A stretch of DNA of 64,000 nucleotides, from assembly GCF_040629175.1 (NCBI RefSeq), contig NZ_JBEXUX010000022.1, positions 1 to 64,000 on the forward strand, in the 5' to 3' direction. The notes below the pieces were generated by a model. The model had not been told where the DNA came from. It saw nothing but the letters and a program-made list of their open reading frames with translations, and made no database searches. Position 1 is the first letter of the stretch; each line of letters opens with the position of its first letter. Positions 16,492 to 24,459 of this stretch are shown piece by piece. The stretch comes from Embleya sp040629175 (lineage in GTDB: Bacteria; Actinomycetota; Actinomycetes; Streptomycetales; Streptomycetaceae). A program made the position numbers and the translations under genes.

Positions 16492-16809
16492 TCAACGAAG
16501 GACCGGGGCTCGGGGCGGGCGTCGGCGACCGATGTGGTGCCGGTAGGCGATCGGCGAATCGGGGCGGCGGGCGTGCCGGGCCCGTCCCGATCGCGCGGTG
16601 TGCCCGGTCGGCCGAGGCACGGCGGGCAGCGCGGCTGCGGCCGGCGCGGCGGTCGCGGTGGCGGGTTCGACCGCCGGTCGTGTGGTCGGCGGTACGGGTG
16701 TCGGATTCGGCAGGGCCTGGGGCCCCAACATGTGGTCCTCCAGCCAGGCCAGCCCGGGTATCAGCAGGAACATCACAATCAGTGCAAGCAGGGCGAGAAC
16801 CAAGTACAT
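16492..16809 (-). CDS. Small single-span membrane protein
   Basis: 105 residues from ATG 16809. An N-terminal hydrophobic segment (MYLVLALLALIVMFLLIPGL) leads to WLEDHMLGPQALPNPTP, then a Pro/Ala/Thr-rich stretch and an Arg/His-rich tail. No family recognised. It is called as coding because of the clean TM segment and its position 55 nt upstream of the kinase gene; the low-complexity tail makes the exact end less certain. Confidence 0.5.
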   Translation of the reverse strand: MYLVLALLALIVMFLLIPGLAWLEDHMLGPQALPNPTPVPPTTRPAVEPATATAAPAAAALPAVPRPTGHTARSGRARHARRPDSPIAYRHHIGRRRPPRAPVLR

Positions 16810-16976
16810 GACGTCCGCCTGGGGGTGAGCGTGTCCGGGCCGTAGTGAGCCCCTAGCCGGTTGGGGTTGGCGCAAACGTGACGGTTAGGCAACGGGCCCG
16901 TCGTCCCAGGTCCGGAGATGATCGCTTCTGATCAACGGCTGAGCCGTGTGGGTGACGCCTCAAGGCGCCCTTCAGG

Positions 16977-17012
16977 GTGTCGTTCCAGGTGTCGTTCCAA
17001 GTGTCGTTCCAG
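16977..17012. repeat. Three tandem 12-bp repeats
   Basis: GTGTCGTTCCAG, GTGTCGTTCCAA and GTGTCGTTCCAG follow each other without gap, about 60 nt upstream of the HAD gene, in the divergent spacer with the small membrane-protein gene. Iterated sites for a regulator, or a slippage product; not recognised. Confidence 0.8.
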
Positions 17013-17074
17013 GCGCGGTGATCACCTGACCGAAGTCCTCGACGCCGCCCCGCCGCTCCTGACAGCCTGGCCGC

Positions 17075-17755
17075 ATGGCGAACGACGGCACCACGCTCGA
17101 CTGCGACGCGATCCTGTTCGATCTCGACGGCGTGCTGGTGGACTCCCATCCCCTGATCGAACGCATCCTGCGCGCCTGGGCGCGCGACCGCGGCGTCGAC
17201 CCGGACGTGGCCGTCGCGGCCTCCTACGGGCGGCGGGACATCGACCTGGTCCGCGTGGTCGCCCCCACGCTGGACGCCGAGGTCGAGGCGGCCTGGATCG
17301 TCGAGCGCGAGGAGCGGGACTTCACCGGCATCCGCCCGATGCCCGGCGCGGTCGGTCTGCTCGCCGCGCTGCCCGCGGCGCGCTGGGCCATCGTCACGTC
17401 CGGCACCCGCCGGGTGGCCCGCGGCCGACTGCGTGCGGCGGAACTGCCCGAACCGGTGTACATGGTCACCGCGGAGGACGTCCGCGAGGGCAAACCGGCA
17501 CCCGAGGGCTACCTGCGCGCGGCCGAACTGCTGGGCGTGCGGCCGGATCGTTGCCTGGTCGTGGAGGACGCGGAGAGCGGTGTGCGGGCCGCGGAGGCGG
17601 CCGGCATGCGCTGTCTGGGCATCGGCGCGGCCCTGGCCGAGGGCGAGATCGGCGCCGCGCTGGACGCGTGGGCTTCGGATCTGCGTCCGGTCGATCCCGA
17701 ACTGGTCACGGCGGGACATGTCCGGCTGAACATTCACACGAATGGGTCAAACTAG
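17075..17755 (+). CDS. HAD-superfamily (subfamily IA) phosphatase
   Basis: 226 residues. Motif I FDLDGVLVDSHPL (Asp16, Asp18), a cap domain (about 25-90), motif II TSGT (about 108-111), motif III Lys in EGKPAPEGYLRAAELL and motif IV VVEDAESGVRAAEAAGM are all intact. This is the sugar-phosphatase / phosphoglycolate-phosphatase-like branch acting on small phosphoesters; the substrate is not determinable. It stands alone between a tandem-repeat spacer and the L,D-transpeptidase gene. Confidence 0.9.
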   Translation: MANDGTTLDCDAILFDLDGVLVDSHPLIERILRAWARDRGVDPDVAVAASYGRRDIDLVRVVAPTLDAEVEAAWIVEREERDFTGIRPMPGAVGLLAALPAARWAIVTSGTRRVARGRLRAAELPEPVYMVTAEDVREGKPAPEGYLRAAELLGVRPDRCLVVEDAESGVRAAEAAGMRCLGIGAALAEGEIGAALDAWASDLRPVDPELVTAGHVRLNIHTNGSN

Positions 17756-17847
17756 GAACGCAACCTCTCGGGTCCCATTGGCGTCTACAAGGGTGCACGA
17801 CTCGGGGAACATCCACATTTGGGTTTGGGTCGGAGAGGCACCACTCG

Positions 17848-18564
17848 ATGAAGAAGACGCGTATATCCCTCGCGGTCACCGTGACCGCGATCCTGGCCTT
17901 GTCGGCCTGCAACTCCGGTTCGTCGAGTGACTCGAGCGCCAAAGCCGGAGCGCAGTCGCCGCTGCCCGCCACCTCCTCGTCCGCACCGGTGACGCCGGCG
18001 CCCGAGAGCACCGCGCCGCCGACCTCCGCCGCGCCCACGACCGGCGCGCCCACCAGCGCCGCGCCCAGCTCCGCCAAGCCCGGCACGAGCAAGCCGGCCA
18101 CCACCGCGACGAGCAAGCCGCCGACGAGCAAGCCGCCGACCACCAAGCCCGCCTCGCCCAAGCCGCCGGCCGCACAGGCCGGGCTGGACGAGCGGTGCCT
18201 GACCGGCCGGGCGATCTGCATCGACAAGCGCACCGACCGGCTCACCTGGGTGATCGACGGCCAGACCCAGTACTCCACGGCCGTGCGCTTCGGCTCGGCC
18301 GAGACGCCCACCCGTGAGGGCGCGTTCAGCATCAACTTCAAGAGCCGCGACCACGTGTCGACGCTCTACCACACGCCGATGCCGTTCGCGATGTTCTTCT
18401 CCGGCGGCCAAGCCGTGCACTACTCGGCCGACTTCGCCGCCAACGGCTACAACGGTGCCTCGCACGGATGTGTGAACGTCCGGGACAAGGGCCTGGTGCA
18501 GCGGCTCTTCAACGAGACCCGGGTCGGCGACAAGGTGATCGTCTACCGCTCGGTCAAGAAGTAA
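17848..18564 (+). CDS. Lipoprotein L,D-transpeptidase (YkuD domain)
   Basis: 238 residues from ATG 17848 (GGAGAGG upstream). The signal peptide ends in lipobox LSAC (Cys about residue 20). About 25-113 is a Ser/Thr/Pro/Lys-rich wall-spanning linker with SKPPT-type repeats. The YkuD domain (about 120-238) has the catalytic motif SHGCVNV (His206, Cys208). It makes 3-3 cross-links or attaches proteins to peptidoglycan on the outer face of the membrane. It lacks the N-terminal Ig-like domains of the long mycobacterial/Streptomyces Ldts, so it is a compact form. Transcription ends at a hairpin shared with the convergent TerD gene. Confidence 0.9.
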   Translation: MKKTRISLAVTVTAILALSACNSGSSSDSSAKAGAQSPLPATSSSAPVTPAPESTAPPTSAAPTTGAPTSAAPSSAKPGTSKPATTATSKPPTSKPPTTKPASPKPPAAQAGLDERCLTGRAICIDKRTDRLTWVIDGQTQYSTAVRFGSAETPTREGAFSINFKSRDHVSTLYHTPMPFAMFFSGGQAVHYSADFAANGYNGASHGCVNVRDKGLVQRLFNETRVGDKVIVYRSVKK

Positions 18565-18584
18565 CCGCGACGACTCGACGATCG

Positions 18585-18617
18585 GCCACCGCCCGGCTCC
18601 GACGACCGAGCGGTGGC
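18585..18617. terminator. Bidirectional terminator hairpin
   Basis: GCCACCGC (18585-18592) pairs with GCGGTGGC (18610-18617); one mismatch then an inner CGG/CCG extends the stem. It lies between convergent stop codons at 18564 and 18625. Confidence 0.6.
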
Positions 18618-18624
18618 GACCCGA

Positions 18625-19890
18625 TCAGCGCTCGCGCGGCGAGCGCACCGTCTTGAACTCCGCCGGTCCGGCGCCCATCTCGAACGTGCCGTCCGGGTGC
18701 AGCATCGGGCGGCGCTCCTGCATCAGCTTCGAGTACTTCTCCACGTGCTGGATCGAGACGCCGTCGGGGTCGGTGAAGTCGACCAGGGCGATGGCCACCC
18801 AGAACACCGCGCGCTTGTTGTTGAACAGCGGCACGTTCACGGTGGAGCCCTGGCCGTCGGTGACCTCGGCGTGCGCGCCGTAGGACTTGAAGCTGCCGAA
18901 GCCGTTCTCGACCGCGCTGTAGGCGCAGATCAGCACGTAGCCCTGCTCGTCGGGCCGGGTGATCCGGACCGTCTCCCGGCCGGGGACCCGCGAGTCGCCG
19001 TCCAGTTGGATGTAGGGCGCGGCGGTGAGGCTGCCGAGTTCGCGGTAGTAGATCACCCCGTCCTTGTCGCCCTTCTTCGCGCCCACCTTGGACCTGGGCA
19101 CGAACAGCGCGTAGAGGTCCAGGTCGGCGCCGGTCTTGCGGCGCGCGTCGTCGCCGCCGTCCCAGACCAGGGACGCGGTGACGGTGATCGAGCGATCGCC
19201 CTTGTCCATGTTGATCGTCGCTCGGCCGCCCTTGGCCAGGTCGACCCGGCCGAGCGGCTCCTTGGCCATCGAGATCGGCGCGGGCGCGGCCGGCGCGGGG
19301 GGCGCGGCGGGCTCCTTGACCATCACGTGCGCGGGCGCGACGGGCGCGGGGGTCGGCTCCGGTTCCGGCTCGTCCTCGACCGAGATGCCGAAGTCGGTGG
19401 CCAGCCCGGCCAGCCCGCTCGCATAACCCTGACCGACCGCGCGCACCTTCCACGCGTCGCCGCGGCGGTACAGCTCGACCAGGACCGCGACCGTCTCGCC
19501 GCCCGCGAACGCGTCCGGCGTGTAGCCGATCCGCGCGTCGCCGGACACGGTGACCGCACCCAGGCCCGGCACCTGGCCCAGGGTCATCTCCGGGCGATCC
19601 GCGTCCGAGCTCACCACGACCACCACGCGGGCGATGTCGGCGGGCAGCTTGGCCAGTTCGACACTGACGTGGGTGGTTCCCGAGGGGCCGGCCGCCGTGC
19701 GCACCGCGCCGTCGCCGCCGACGGGATTGTTGAAGAAGACCAGATCCTCGTCGGTGCGCACCTTGTGCGCGTCGGTCAGCAGCACGGCGGACACGTCCAC
19801 GACGTCGGTCGAGCCCCACCCGATGGAGACCTCGGCGCGGTCGCCGGTCAGGGGCGCGTTGGCGCCGGTGGGCAGCGTGACGTCGGACAT
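18625..19890 (-). CDS. Tandem TerD-domain protein (tellurium/stress response family)
   Basis: 421 residues from ATG 19890 (GGGAGGG upstream; a TTG at 19914 would add eight residues). Two TerD-like beta-sandwich domains: residues about 1-170 (VSIGWGS ... VFFNNP ... YTPDAFAGGETVAVLVELYRRG) and about 225-415 (DLDLYALFVPRS ... VFWVAIALVDF), joined by a Pro/Ala/Glu linker. The first domain has the usual TerD order but the Asp-rich Ca-binding loop is incomplete (GWGSTDVVDVSAVLL). TerD proteins bind Ca2+ and act in membrane-associated stress responses. Other ter genes (terB, terC) are not nearby. Confidence 0.85.
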   Translation of the reverse strand: MSDVTLPTGANAPLTGDRAEVSIGWGSTDVVDVSAVLLTDAHKVRTDEDLVFFNNPVGGDGAVRTAAGPSGTTHVSVELAKLPADIARVVVVVSSDADRPEMTLGQVPGLGAVTVSGDARIGYTPDAFAGGETVAVLVELYRRGDAWKVRAVGQGYASGLAGLATDFGISVEDEPEPEPTPAPVAPAHVMVKEPAAPPAPAAPAPISMAKEPLGRVDLAKGGRATINMDKGDRSITVTASLVWDGGDDARRKTGADLDLYALFVPRSKVGAKKGDKDGVIYYRELGSLTAAPYIQLDGDSRVPGRETVRITRPDEQGYVLICAYSAVENGFGSFKSYGAHAEVTDGQGSTVNVPLFNNKRAVFWVAIALVDFTDPDGVSIQHVEKYSKLMQERRPMLHPDGTFEMGAGPAEFKTVRSPRER

Positions 19891-20033
19891 GGAGGGCCCT
19901 CCCGCGTTGGACAAAGGCGCCGTTTCGCGCCCTGATCAGGGGAACGACCCTCCCGCCGACGACGTTCCGCAAACCGGGAACTTTCCCCAAGCAGAGGTAA
20001 AGCCCCAGCCGGCGGCGTCCCTCGGGGGGCGAC

Positions 20034-20957
20034 TCAGCCCCCGGACACCACCCGGTCGAACAACTTCCTGGCTTCGGCGAAGAACGCGGGCGCCTGCTCC
20101 GGGCCGGTACAGAACACCTGGATCGGCAGGTGCACGGCGGTCGCACCGGCGGCGATCACCTCGGGCGCGCCGGCCATCGTGGCGGCCAGGTCGAACCGCC
20201 CGGCGTCGTCCTTGACCATCGGCAGCGGGCCCTGCACACGCAGCGCCTTCGGGTCGCGACCGGCCGCGGCGAGCGCCTCGCGGATGCGGAGCACGTCCCG
20301 GGCCATGTCGGCGGTGGACAGGCCCATGATCGGAATCCAGCCGTCGCCGCTGTGCACGATCCGGTCCAGATTGCGCTTGTTGAGGGTGCCGCCGATCCAC
20401 AGCGGCACGCCGCCCGCCTGTACCGGCTGCGGCGCGCAGTAGACGTCGGTGAAGTTCACCGTCTCGGAGGCGAAGGACGCGGGCAGGTCGGTCCACAGCG
20501 CCTTGCACGCGGCCAGCGTGTCGGTCAGCAGTCGTCCCCGGGCGTCCCAGTCCAGGCCGGCCGCGTCGTACTCCTCGCGCTGCCACCCGGTGGCCACGCC
20601 CAACTCCAGGCGTCCGCGCGAGATCCGGTCCAGCGTCGCGGCGGTCTTGGCGAGCAGGGTGGCGCTGCGCAGCGGGGCGACCAGGATGCCGGTCGCCAGG
20701 CGCACGTGGGAGGTGACGGCGGCGATCGCGGCGAGCAGGGTGAGCGGCTCGGGCCAGGCGGCCTCGGGCGGCGTGGGGAAGCGGCCCCACGTGTAGTTGT
20801 GCGTGTTGGGGCCCATCACCACGTGGTCGACCAGGACGATGCGGTCGATTCCCGCGTCGTCGGCGGCTCGGCCGACGTCCACGAAGCCGGGCCAGTCGTC
20901 GGCGGGCCAGGTGCCGAAGTTCGGCAGGCCGATGGAAAGTTGCACGTCGGTGGTCAT
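20034..20957 (-). CDS. LLM-class F420-dependent oxidoreductase
   Basis: 307 residues from ATG 20957 (GGAG upstream). The luciferase-like TIM barrel is evident: SIGLPNFG at the start, DRIVLVDHVVMG, VRLATGILVAPLRSATLLAKTAATLDRISRGRLELGVATGWQREEY, and a C-terminal GATAVHLPI. The TATLD..S.GR..LG...GW signature is typical of actinobacterial TIGR03619-like F420 or FMN enzymes. It lies 98 nt behind the SDR gene on the same strand and probably forms an operon with it. Confidence 0.9.
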   Translation of the reverse strand: MTTDVQLSIGLPNFGTWPADDWPGFVDVGRAADDAGIDRIVLVDHVVMGPNTHNYTWGRFPTPPEAAWPEPLTLLAAIAAVTSHVRLATGILVAPLRSATLLAKTAATLDRISRGRLELGVATGWQREEYDAAGLDWDARGRLLTDTLAACKALWTDLPASFASETVNFTDVYCAPQPVQAGGVPLWIGGTLNKRNLDRIVHSGDGWIPIMGLSTADMARDVLRIREALAAAGRDPKALRVQGPLPMVKDDAGRFDLAATMAGAPEVIAAGATAVHLPIQVFCTGPEQAPAFFAEARKLFDRVVSGG

Positions 20958-21055
20958 GCGGATGCTCCGTCGGGTCGAGGTCGAGGTGGGTGCGGCCGAG
21001 GCGCGGCCGGGGCGTGGTCGAGGCGGGGCGGGGATTCCGGGGCCCGGGTGGCGGT

Positions 21056-21907
21056 TCAGCGCGATCCGGCGTACGGATCGCGGCCGGCCACCGCCGCGTC
21101 GATCACCGCGTCGCCGAACGCGGCCCGGGCGTACTTCTCGAAGGACGGTGCCCGGCGCAGCTCGTTGCCGCCGTCCACGGCCAGACTCTGGCCGGTGGTC
21201 CACGAGGATTCGGGGCCGGCCAGGTGGCGGACCGCTTCGGCGATGTCCTCGGGCAGGCCGGTGCGGCCCAGCGGCTTGTTCGCCACGAAGCGCGCGATCA
21301 TCTCGGCGTCGCCGAAGATCCGGGCCTCCTCGTGCGAGCGCACCAGGCCGGGACGGACCGCGTTGACCCGGACGCCGGCCGCGCCCAACTCGTCCGCGGC
21401 GGCCCGGACCAGTGCCTCCAGGCCCGCCTTCCCGGCCGCGTAGCCGCTCAGGAACGGCATGGTGAGTTTGGCCGCGGTCGAGGACACGCACACGATCGCG
21501 CCGCCGCCGCGTGCGGCGATCACGGGCGCGGCGTACTTGATCGCCAGGAACGCGCTGTGCGTGTTGCGCCGCAGGTCGGCCAGGAACGCGTCGTCGTCCA
21601 TGGCCAGGATCGGCGCGGTGCCGCCGCCGCCCACGGTGGCCACGCAGACGGCGAGTTCGGGGCCCGCCGCCCGGACCGCGGCGCGGATCCCGTCGGTGGT
21701 GCAGGCGTCCGCCGCGACGACGCGCACCTGGGTGTCGGCCGGAGCCGAGGCGCGCAGTCGGTCGGCCGTCGTGGCGAGCACGTCGGGGCGCCGCGCGGTG
21801 AGCGTGACCGAGCAGCCGTCGCGCAGCAGCCGGGCCGCGCACGCGGAGCCGATGCCGCCACTGCCACCGGTGACCAGGGCCATCCGACCGGCCAGGATTG
21901 CGGGCAT
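21056..21907 (-). CDS. Short-chain dehydrogenase/reductase (SDR)
   Basis: 283 residues. Cofactor motif TGGSGGIG (13-20), NNAG-equivalent VATVGGGG, catalytic Ser in CVSSTAAK and YxxxK in SGYAAGKAG, then VRVNAVRPGLV and a C-terminal TGQSLAVDGG. Classical SDR, NAD(P)-dependent alcohol/ketone interconversion. It is divergent from the MarR gene; its own -10 (TAACGT, 21969-21964 on the minus strand) is followed immediately by the 21937-21955 palindrome, so repression at the transcription start is likely. Confidence 0.92.
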   Translation of the reverse strand: MPAILAGRMALVTGGSGGIGSACAARLLRDGCSVTLTARRPDVLATTADRLRASAPADTQVRVVAADACTTDGIRAAVRAAGPELAVCVATVGGGGTAPILAMDDDAFLADLRRNTHSAFLAIKYAAPVIAARGGGAIVCVSSTAAKLTMPFLSGYAAGKAGLEALVRAAADELGAAGVRVNAVRPGLVRSHEEARIFGDAEMIARFVANKPLGRTGLPEDIAEAVRHLAGPESSWTTGQSLAVDGGNELRRAPSFEKYARAAFGDAVIDAAVAGRDPYAGSR

Positions 21908-21936
21908 GGGCGGGTTCCTCCCGGGGTGAGCAGGGG

Positions 21937-21955
21937 AACTGACGACGTGTCAGTT
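21937..21955. promoter_or_regulatory. Operator candidate S1 (AnCTGAC-N5-GTCAGnT)
   Basis: Perfect 7-5-7 palindrome AACTGAC-GACGT-GTCAGTT, at the predicted transcription start of the SDR gene, 30 nt upstream of its ATG. The same motif recurs at 22468, 48379 and 48432. Confidence 0.75.
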
Positions 21956-21965
21956 CCGCGTCGAC

Positions 21966-21994
21966 GTTACACCTCGAATCATTCGAGCTGTAAC
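21966..21994. promoter_or_regulatory. 29-bp palindrome, probable MarR autoregulatory site
   Basis: Arms GTTACA-C-CTCGAA and TTCGAG-C-TGTAAC with a TCA centre; only the pair at the seventh position is mismatched. It lies between the divergent SDR and MarR promoters, overlapping the SDR -10 and ending 10 nt before the MarR -10 (TAGAGT, 22005-22010). Confidence 0.75.
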
Positions 21995-22016
21995 GAAGTT
22001 CGGCTAGAGTGTGGCC

Positions 22017-22430
22017 ATGACCACGGGGGAAGGCGAGCTGCCGGGACTGACCGCGCTGCTCTACGCGGCCACCGCACGGCTGGACGCGCACTTCGCCGCG
22101 TGCGCCGGCGCGGTCGGCCTGACCGCGTCCCAGGCGAACGCCGTGCACGAACTCGCCGAGCCGCTGGGCATGCGCGAGCTGGGTCGGCGGATGTGCTGCG
22201 AGCCACCCAACGTGACGTTCGTGGTGGACCGCCTGGAGGAGCGCGGCCTGGTCGAACGCCGGCCGCACCCGGGGGACCGCCGGGCCAAGCTGATCGCGCT
22301 CACCGCCACCGGCGCCGAGCTGCGCGAGCGCCTGTTCGCCGCGCTGGCCTGCGATCCGCCGCTGACCGGCCTGCCGGACGCCGACCGGCGCGCCCTGCGG
22401 GTGCTGCTCGACCGGGCGTTGCACACGTGA
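22017..22430 (+). CDS. MarR-family transcriptional regulator
   Basis: 137 residues from ATG 22017. Winged helix at about 50-100: LTASQANAVHELAEP, MRELGRRMCCEPPNVTFVVDRLEERGLVERR, and the wing HPGDRRAKLIALT with the conserved DRR. The -10 TAGAGT ends 6 nt before the ATG, so the mRNA is probably leaderless. It most likely senses a small hydrophobic or aromatic compound and controls the neighbouring oxidoreductases; a long palindrome overlaps its promoter. Confidence 0.92.
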   Translation: MTTGEGELPGLTALLYAATARLDAHFAACAGAVGLTASQANAVHELAEPLGMRELGRRMCCEPPNVTFVVDRLEERGLVERRPHPGDRRAKLIALTATGAELRERLFAALACDPPLTGLPDADRRALRVLLDRALHT

Positions 22431-22467
22431 CGAGGCCCGCCCTGGTTCTCGGCGACCGGCGCGACTA

Positions 22468-22486
22468 ACCTGACGCCCCATCAGAG
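22468..22486. promoter_or_regulatory. Operator candidate S2
   Basis: ACCTGAC-GCCCC-ATCAGAG, a degenerate copy of S1 (left arm A-n-CTGAC intact, right arm ATCAG). It overlaps a -10-like TAACCT (22466-22471), 47 nt upstream of the LLM oxidoreductase start. Confidence 0.55.
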
Positions 22487-22532
22487 AGTGCGGCGCCGCT
22501 CATCCCGGCGACGCCGGGGACAGGAGTACGGC

Positions 22533-23513
22533 ATGGCTGTGTTCGCGCTGCGTTTCGACTTCCGCAATCCGGCTTTCGCCGGGACGAGCATGGGGGAGCG
22601 CTACGCGGCGGCACTCGACATGGTCGAATGGGCCGATCAGCGCGGGTTCTTCATGGTCACGCTGTCCGAGCACCACGGCTTCGCCGACGGCTACCTGCCC
22701 GCCCCGCTCCAGTTCGCCGCCGCGATCACCGCGCGCAGCCGGAACATGGGCGTGACCATCGCGGCGATACCCGCGCCGCTGCACGACCCGCTGCACCTGG
22801 CCGAGGAACTCGCGGTGCTCGACCTGCTCAGCCAGGGCCGGGTCAACGTGGTGCTCACCAACGGCTACGTCGACACCGAGTTCGCGATGTACGACGTGCC
22901 GATGCGCGAGCGGGCCAAGCGCACGGTGGAGACCGTCGAGACGCTGCGCAAGGCGTGGACGGGCGAGGAGTTCGAATTCCGCGGCCGGACCGTGCGGGTG
23001 ACCCCCGAGCCGTTCCAAAAGGGTGGCCCGCCGATCATCCTGGGCGGCAGCGTCGAGGCCGCCGCCCGCCGCGCCGCGCGCATCGCCGACGGGTTCATGC
23101 CGTCCAACCCGGCGATCTGGGAGTTCTACCGGGACGAGAAGGTCAAGCTCGGCGAGGAGGACCCGGGTCCGTACTTCGGCGGCGACACCAGCTTCTTCCA
23201 TCTCTCGAACGAGCCGGACCGGGACTGGGACAGGATCGCGCCGCACGCGCTGCACGAGGTCAACGCCTACGGCGAGACGATGGCCGCGGCGGGCACCGCG
23301 GGCGTGGGCGGCTATGCGAGCGTCACCGACGCCGACGCGCTGCGCGCGGGTGGGCAGTACCGGGTGATCACCCCGGAGACCCTGGTGGCCGAGCTCAAGG
23401 CGCAGGGCGACGCGGCGTTCGCGATCCTGCACCCGATGATGGGCGGCATCCCGCCGGAGCTCGCGTGGGAGAGCCTGCGCCTGTTCGAGAACGAGGTGCT
23501 CCCGAACCTGTAG
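22533..23513 (+). CDS. LLM-class flavin-dependent oxidoreductase
   Basis: 326 residues from ATG 22533 (CAGGAG upstream). Luciferase-like fold: ALRFDFRNPAF at the N-terminus, VTLSEHHGFADGYLPAPLQFAAAITARSRNMGVTIAAIPAPLHDPLHLAEELAVLDLLSQGRVNVVLTNGY, then PPIILGGSVEAAARRAARIADGF. The EHH and the LDLLSQGR motif are those of actinobacterial FMN/F420 monooxygenase-like proteins often found in steroid or terpenoid catabolic clusters. It is unlike the 20034-20957 paralogue, so this is not a recent duplication. The upstream motif S2 may tie it to the SDR and the 48-kb CoA-transferase. Confidence 0.9.
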   Translation: MAVFALRFDFRNPAFAGTSMGERYAAALDMVEWADQRGFFMVTLSEHHGFADGYLPAPLQFAAAITARSRNMGVTIAAIPAPLHDPLHLAEELAVLDLLSQGRVNVVLTNGYVDTEFAMYDVPMRERAKRTVETVETLRKAWTGEEFEFRGRTVRVTPEPFQKGGPPIILGGSVEAAARRAARIADGFMPSNPAIWEFYRDEKVKLGEEDPGPYFGGDTSFFHLSNEPDRDWDRIAPHALHEVNAYGETMAAAGTAGVGGYASVTDADALRAGGQYRVITPETLVAELKAQGDAAFAILHPMMGGIPPELAWESLRLFENEVLPNL

Positions 23514-23582
23514 GCACCGCGGCCGTGCCGCGCACCCCGACACCGCGGTCGGGGCGCGCGTCGCGGCCGAATCGTGCGCGCG

Positions 23583-24341
23583 TCAGTGGTGCGGTGCGCC
23601 CGCGACGAAGTCCTTGGTGTGGTCCCACCACGTGCGCCGGTCGGGCGGGAAGCGGCGCAGCGAGCGAGCCAGCTTGGTGTCCGCGTGCGGCGAGGTCCGC
23701 CCCGGGCCCTCCTTGTACCGCCAACGCGCCCAGGGCGACTCCGGCTTGGCGATGCGCAGCGCCGACACCATCGCGACGAACGGTACGAACACCCCGATCA
23801 GCCCGGTGGCGACCTTGCCCTTGGCCAGCGCGCACAGGGCGAAGGCCAGATTGAACACGACCACCGTCGCGGCCACCGGCTTGCTGTCGCCGTCGCCGAG
23901 GCCGAGCGGGTTGGCGCCGACGAACAACAACAGGCCCATCGCGGCGGTGATCAACACCGCGTCCACCGACTTGCGGCCGTCCGCCGCCCAGTACACGTCG
24001 TCCAGGTGCACGAGCAGCGCGAACTCGTCCAGCGTCAGCGCGGCGCCCATCCCGAAGAGCCCGGCGAGCACCTGTCGCAGCGCGCCGCCCGGTTCGTAGG
24101 CGAACTCCAGCGCGCCCGCGATCAGCATCAGGAAGATCCCGTACACCTGATGGTGCACGTGCACCTTGCCCACCATCATGTTTCGGAACGGGCCCTTGCC
24201 CGCACGGATCAACCGGGTGATCAGGCGGGTCACCGCGAACGTGAAGATGAACGCGACGAGCATCCAGCCGACGCCGTGTGGCCCGGCCTCGGCGTCGCCG
24301 GCCAGTCGCGCCGTGGTCGAGATCCAGCCTTGGTGGTGCAC
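23583..24341 (-). CDS. Conserved actinobacterial integral membrane protein
   Basis: 252 residues from GTG 24341; ATG 24263 is a shorter alternative that would begin at the first TM helix. Five or six spans: LVAFIFTFAVTRLITRLIR, HHQVYGIFLMLIAGALEFAY, LAGLFGMGAALTLDEFALLVHL, AVLITAAMGLLLFVGANPL, VAATVVVFNLAFALCALAKG, GLIGVFVPFVAMVSALRIA. The His-rich first loop (KVHVHHQVYG) and LDEFALLVHLDDVYW are conserved-looking and acidic enough to bind metal. I recognise the protein as a Streptomyces conserved membrane protein without known function. Confidence 0.82.
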   Translation of the reverse strand: MHHQGWISTTARLAGDAEAGPHGVGWMLVAFIFTFAVTRLITRLIRAGKGPFRNMMVGKVHVHHQVYGIFLMLIAGALEFAYEPGGALRQVLAGLFGMGAALTLDEFALLVHLDDVYWAADGRKSVDAVLITAAMGLLLFVGANPLGLGDGDSKPVAATVVVFNLAFALCALAKGKVATGLIGVFVPFVAMVSALRIAKPESPWARWRYKEGPGRTSPHADTKLARSLRRFPPDRRTWWDHTKDFVAGAPHH

Positions 24342-24459
24342 AAACCGTCCCTGCTCGCGATTCCCGTGTGAGGAGGATTGTCCATGATCGAATGGACCGA
24401 ATGGCGCCACTGCCGCACCGGCACGATGGCGACCGGATCGAATCGAGGTTAGGACGCAC

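Noticed and set aside
20034..22481. An 815-codon minus-strand ORF covering LLM, SDR and MarR genes
   Set aside because: Only its C-terminal 307 residues (from ATG 20957) match a protein family; the rest is a shadow of the SDR and MarR genes, which have clear motifs in other frames.
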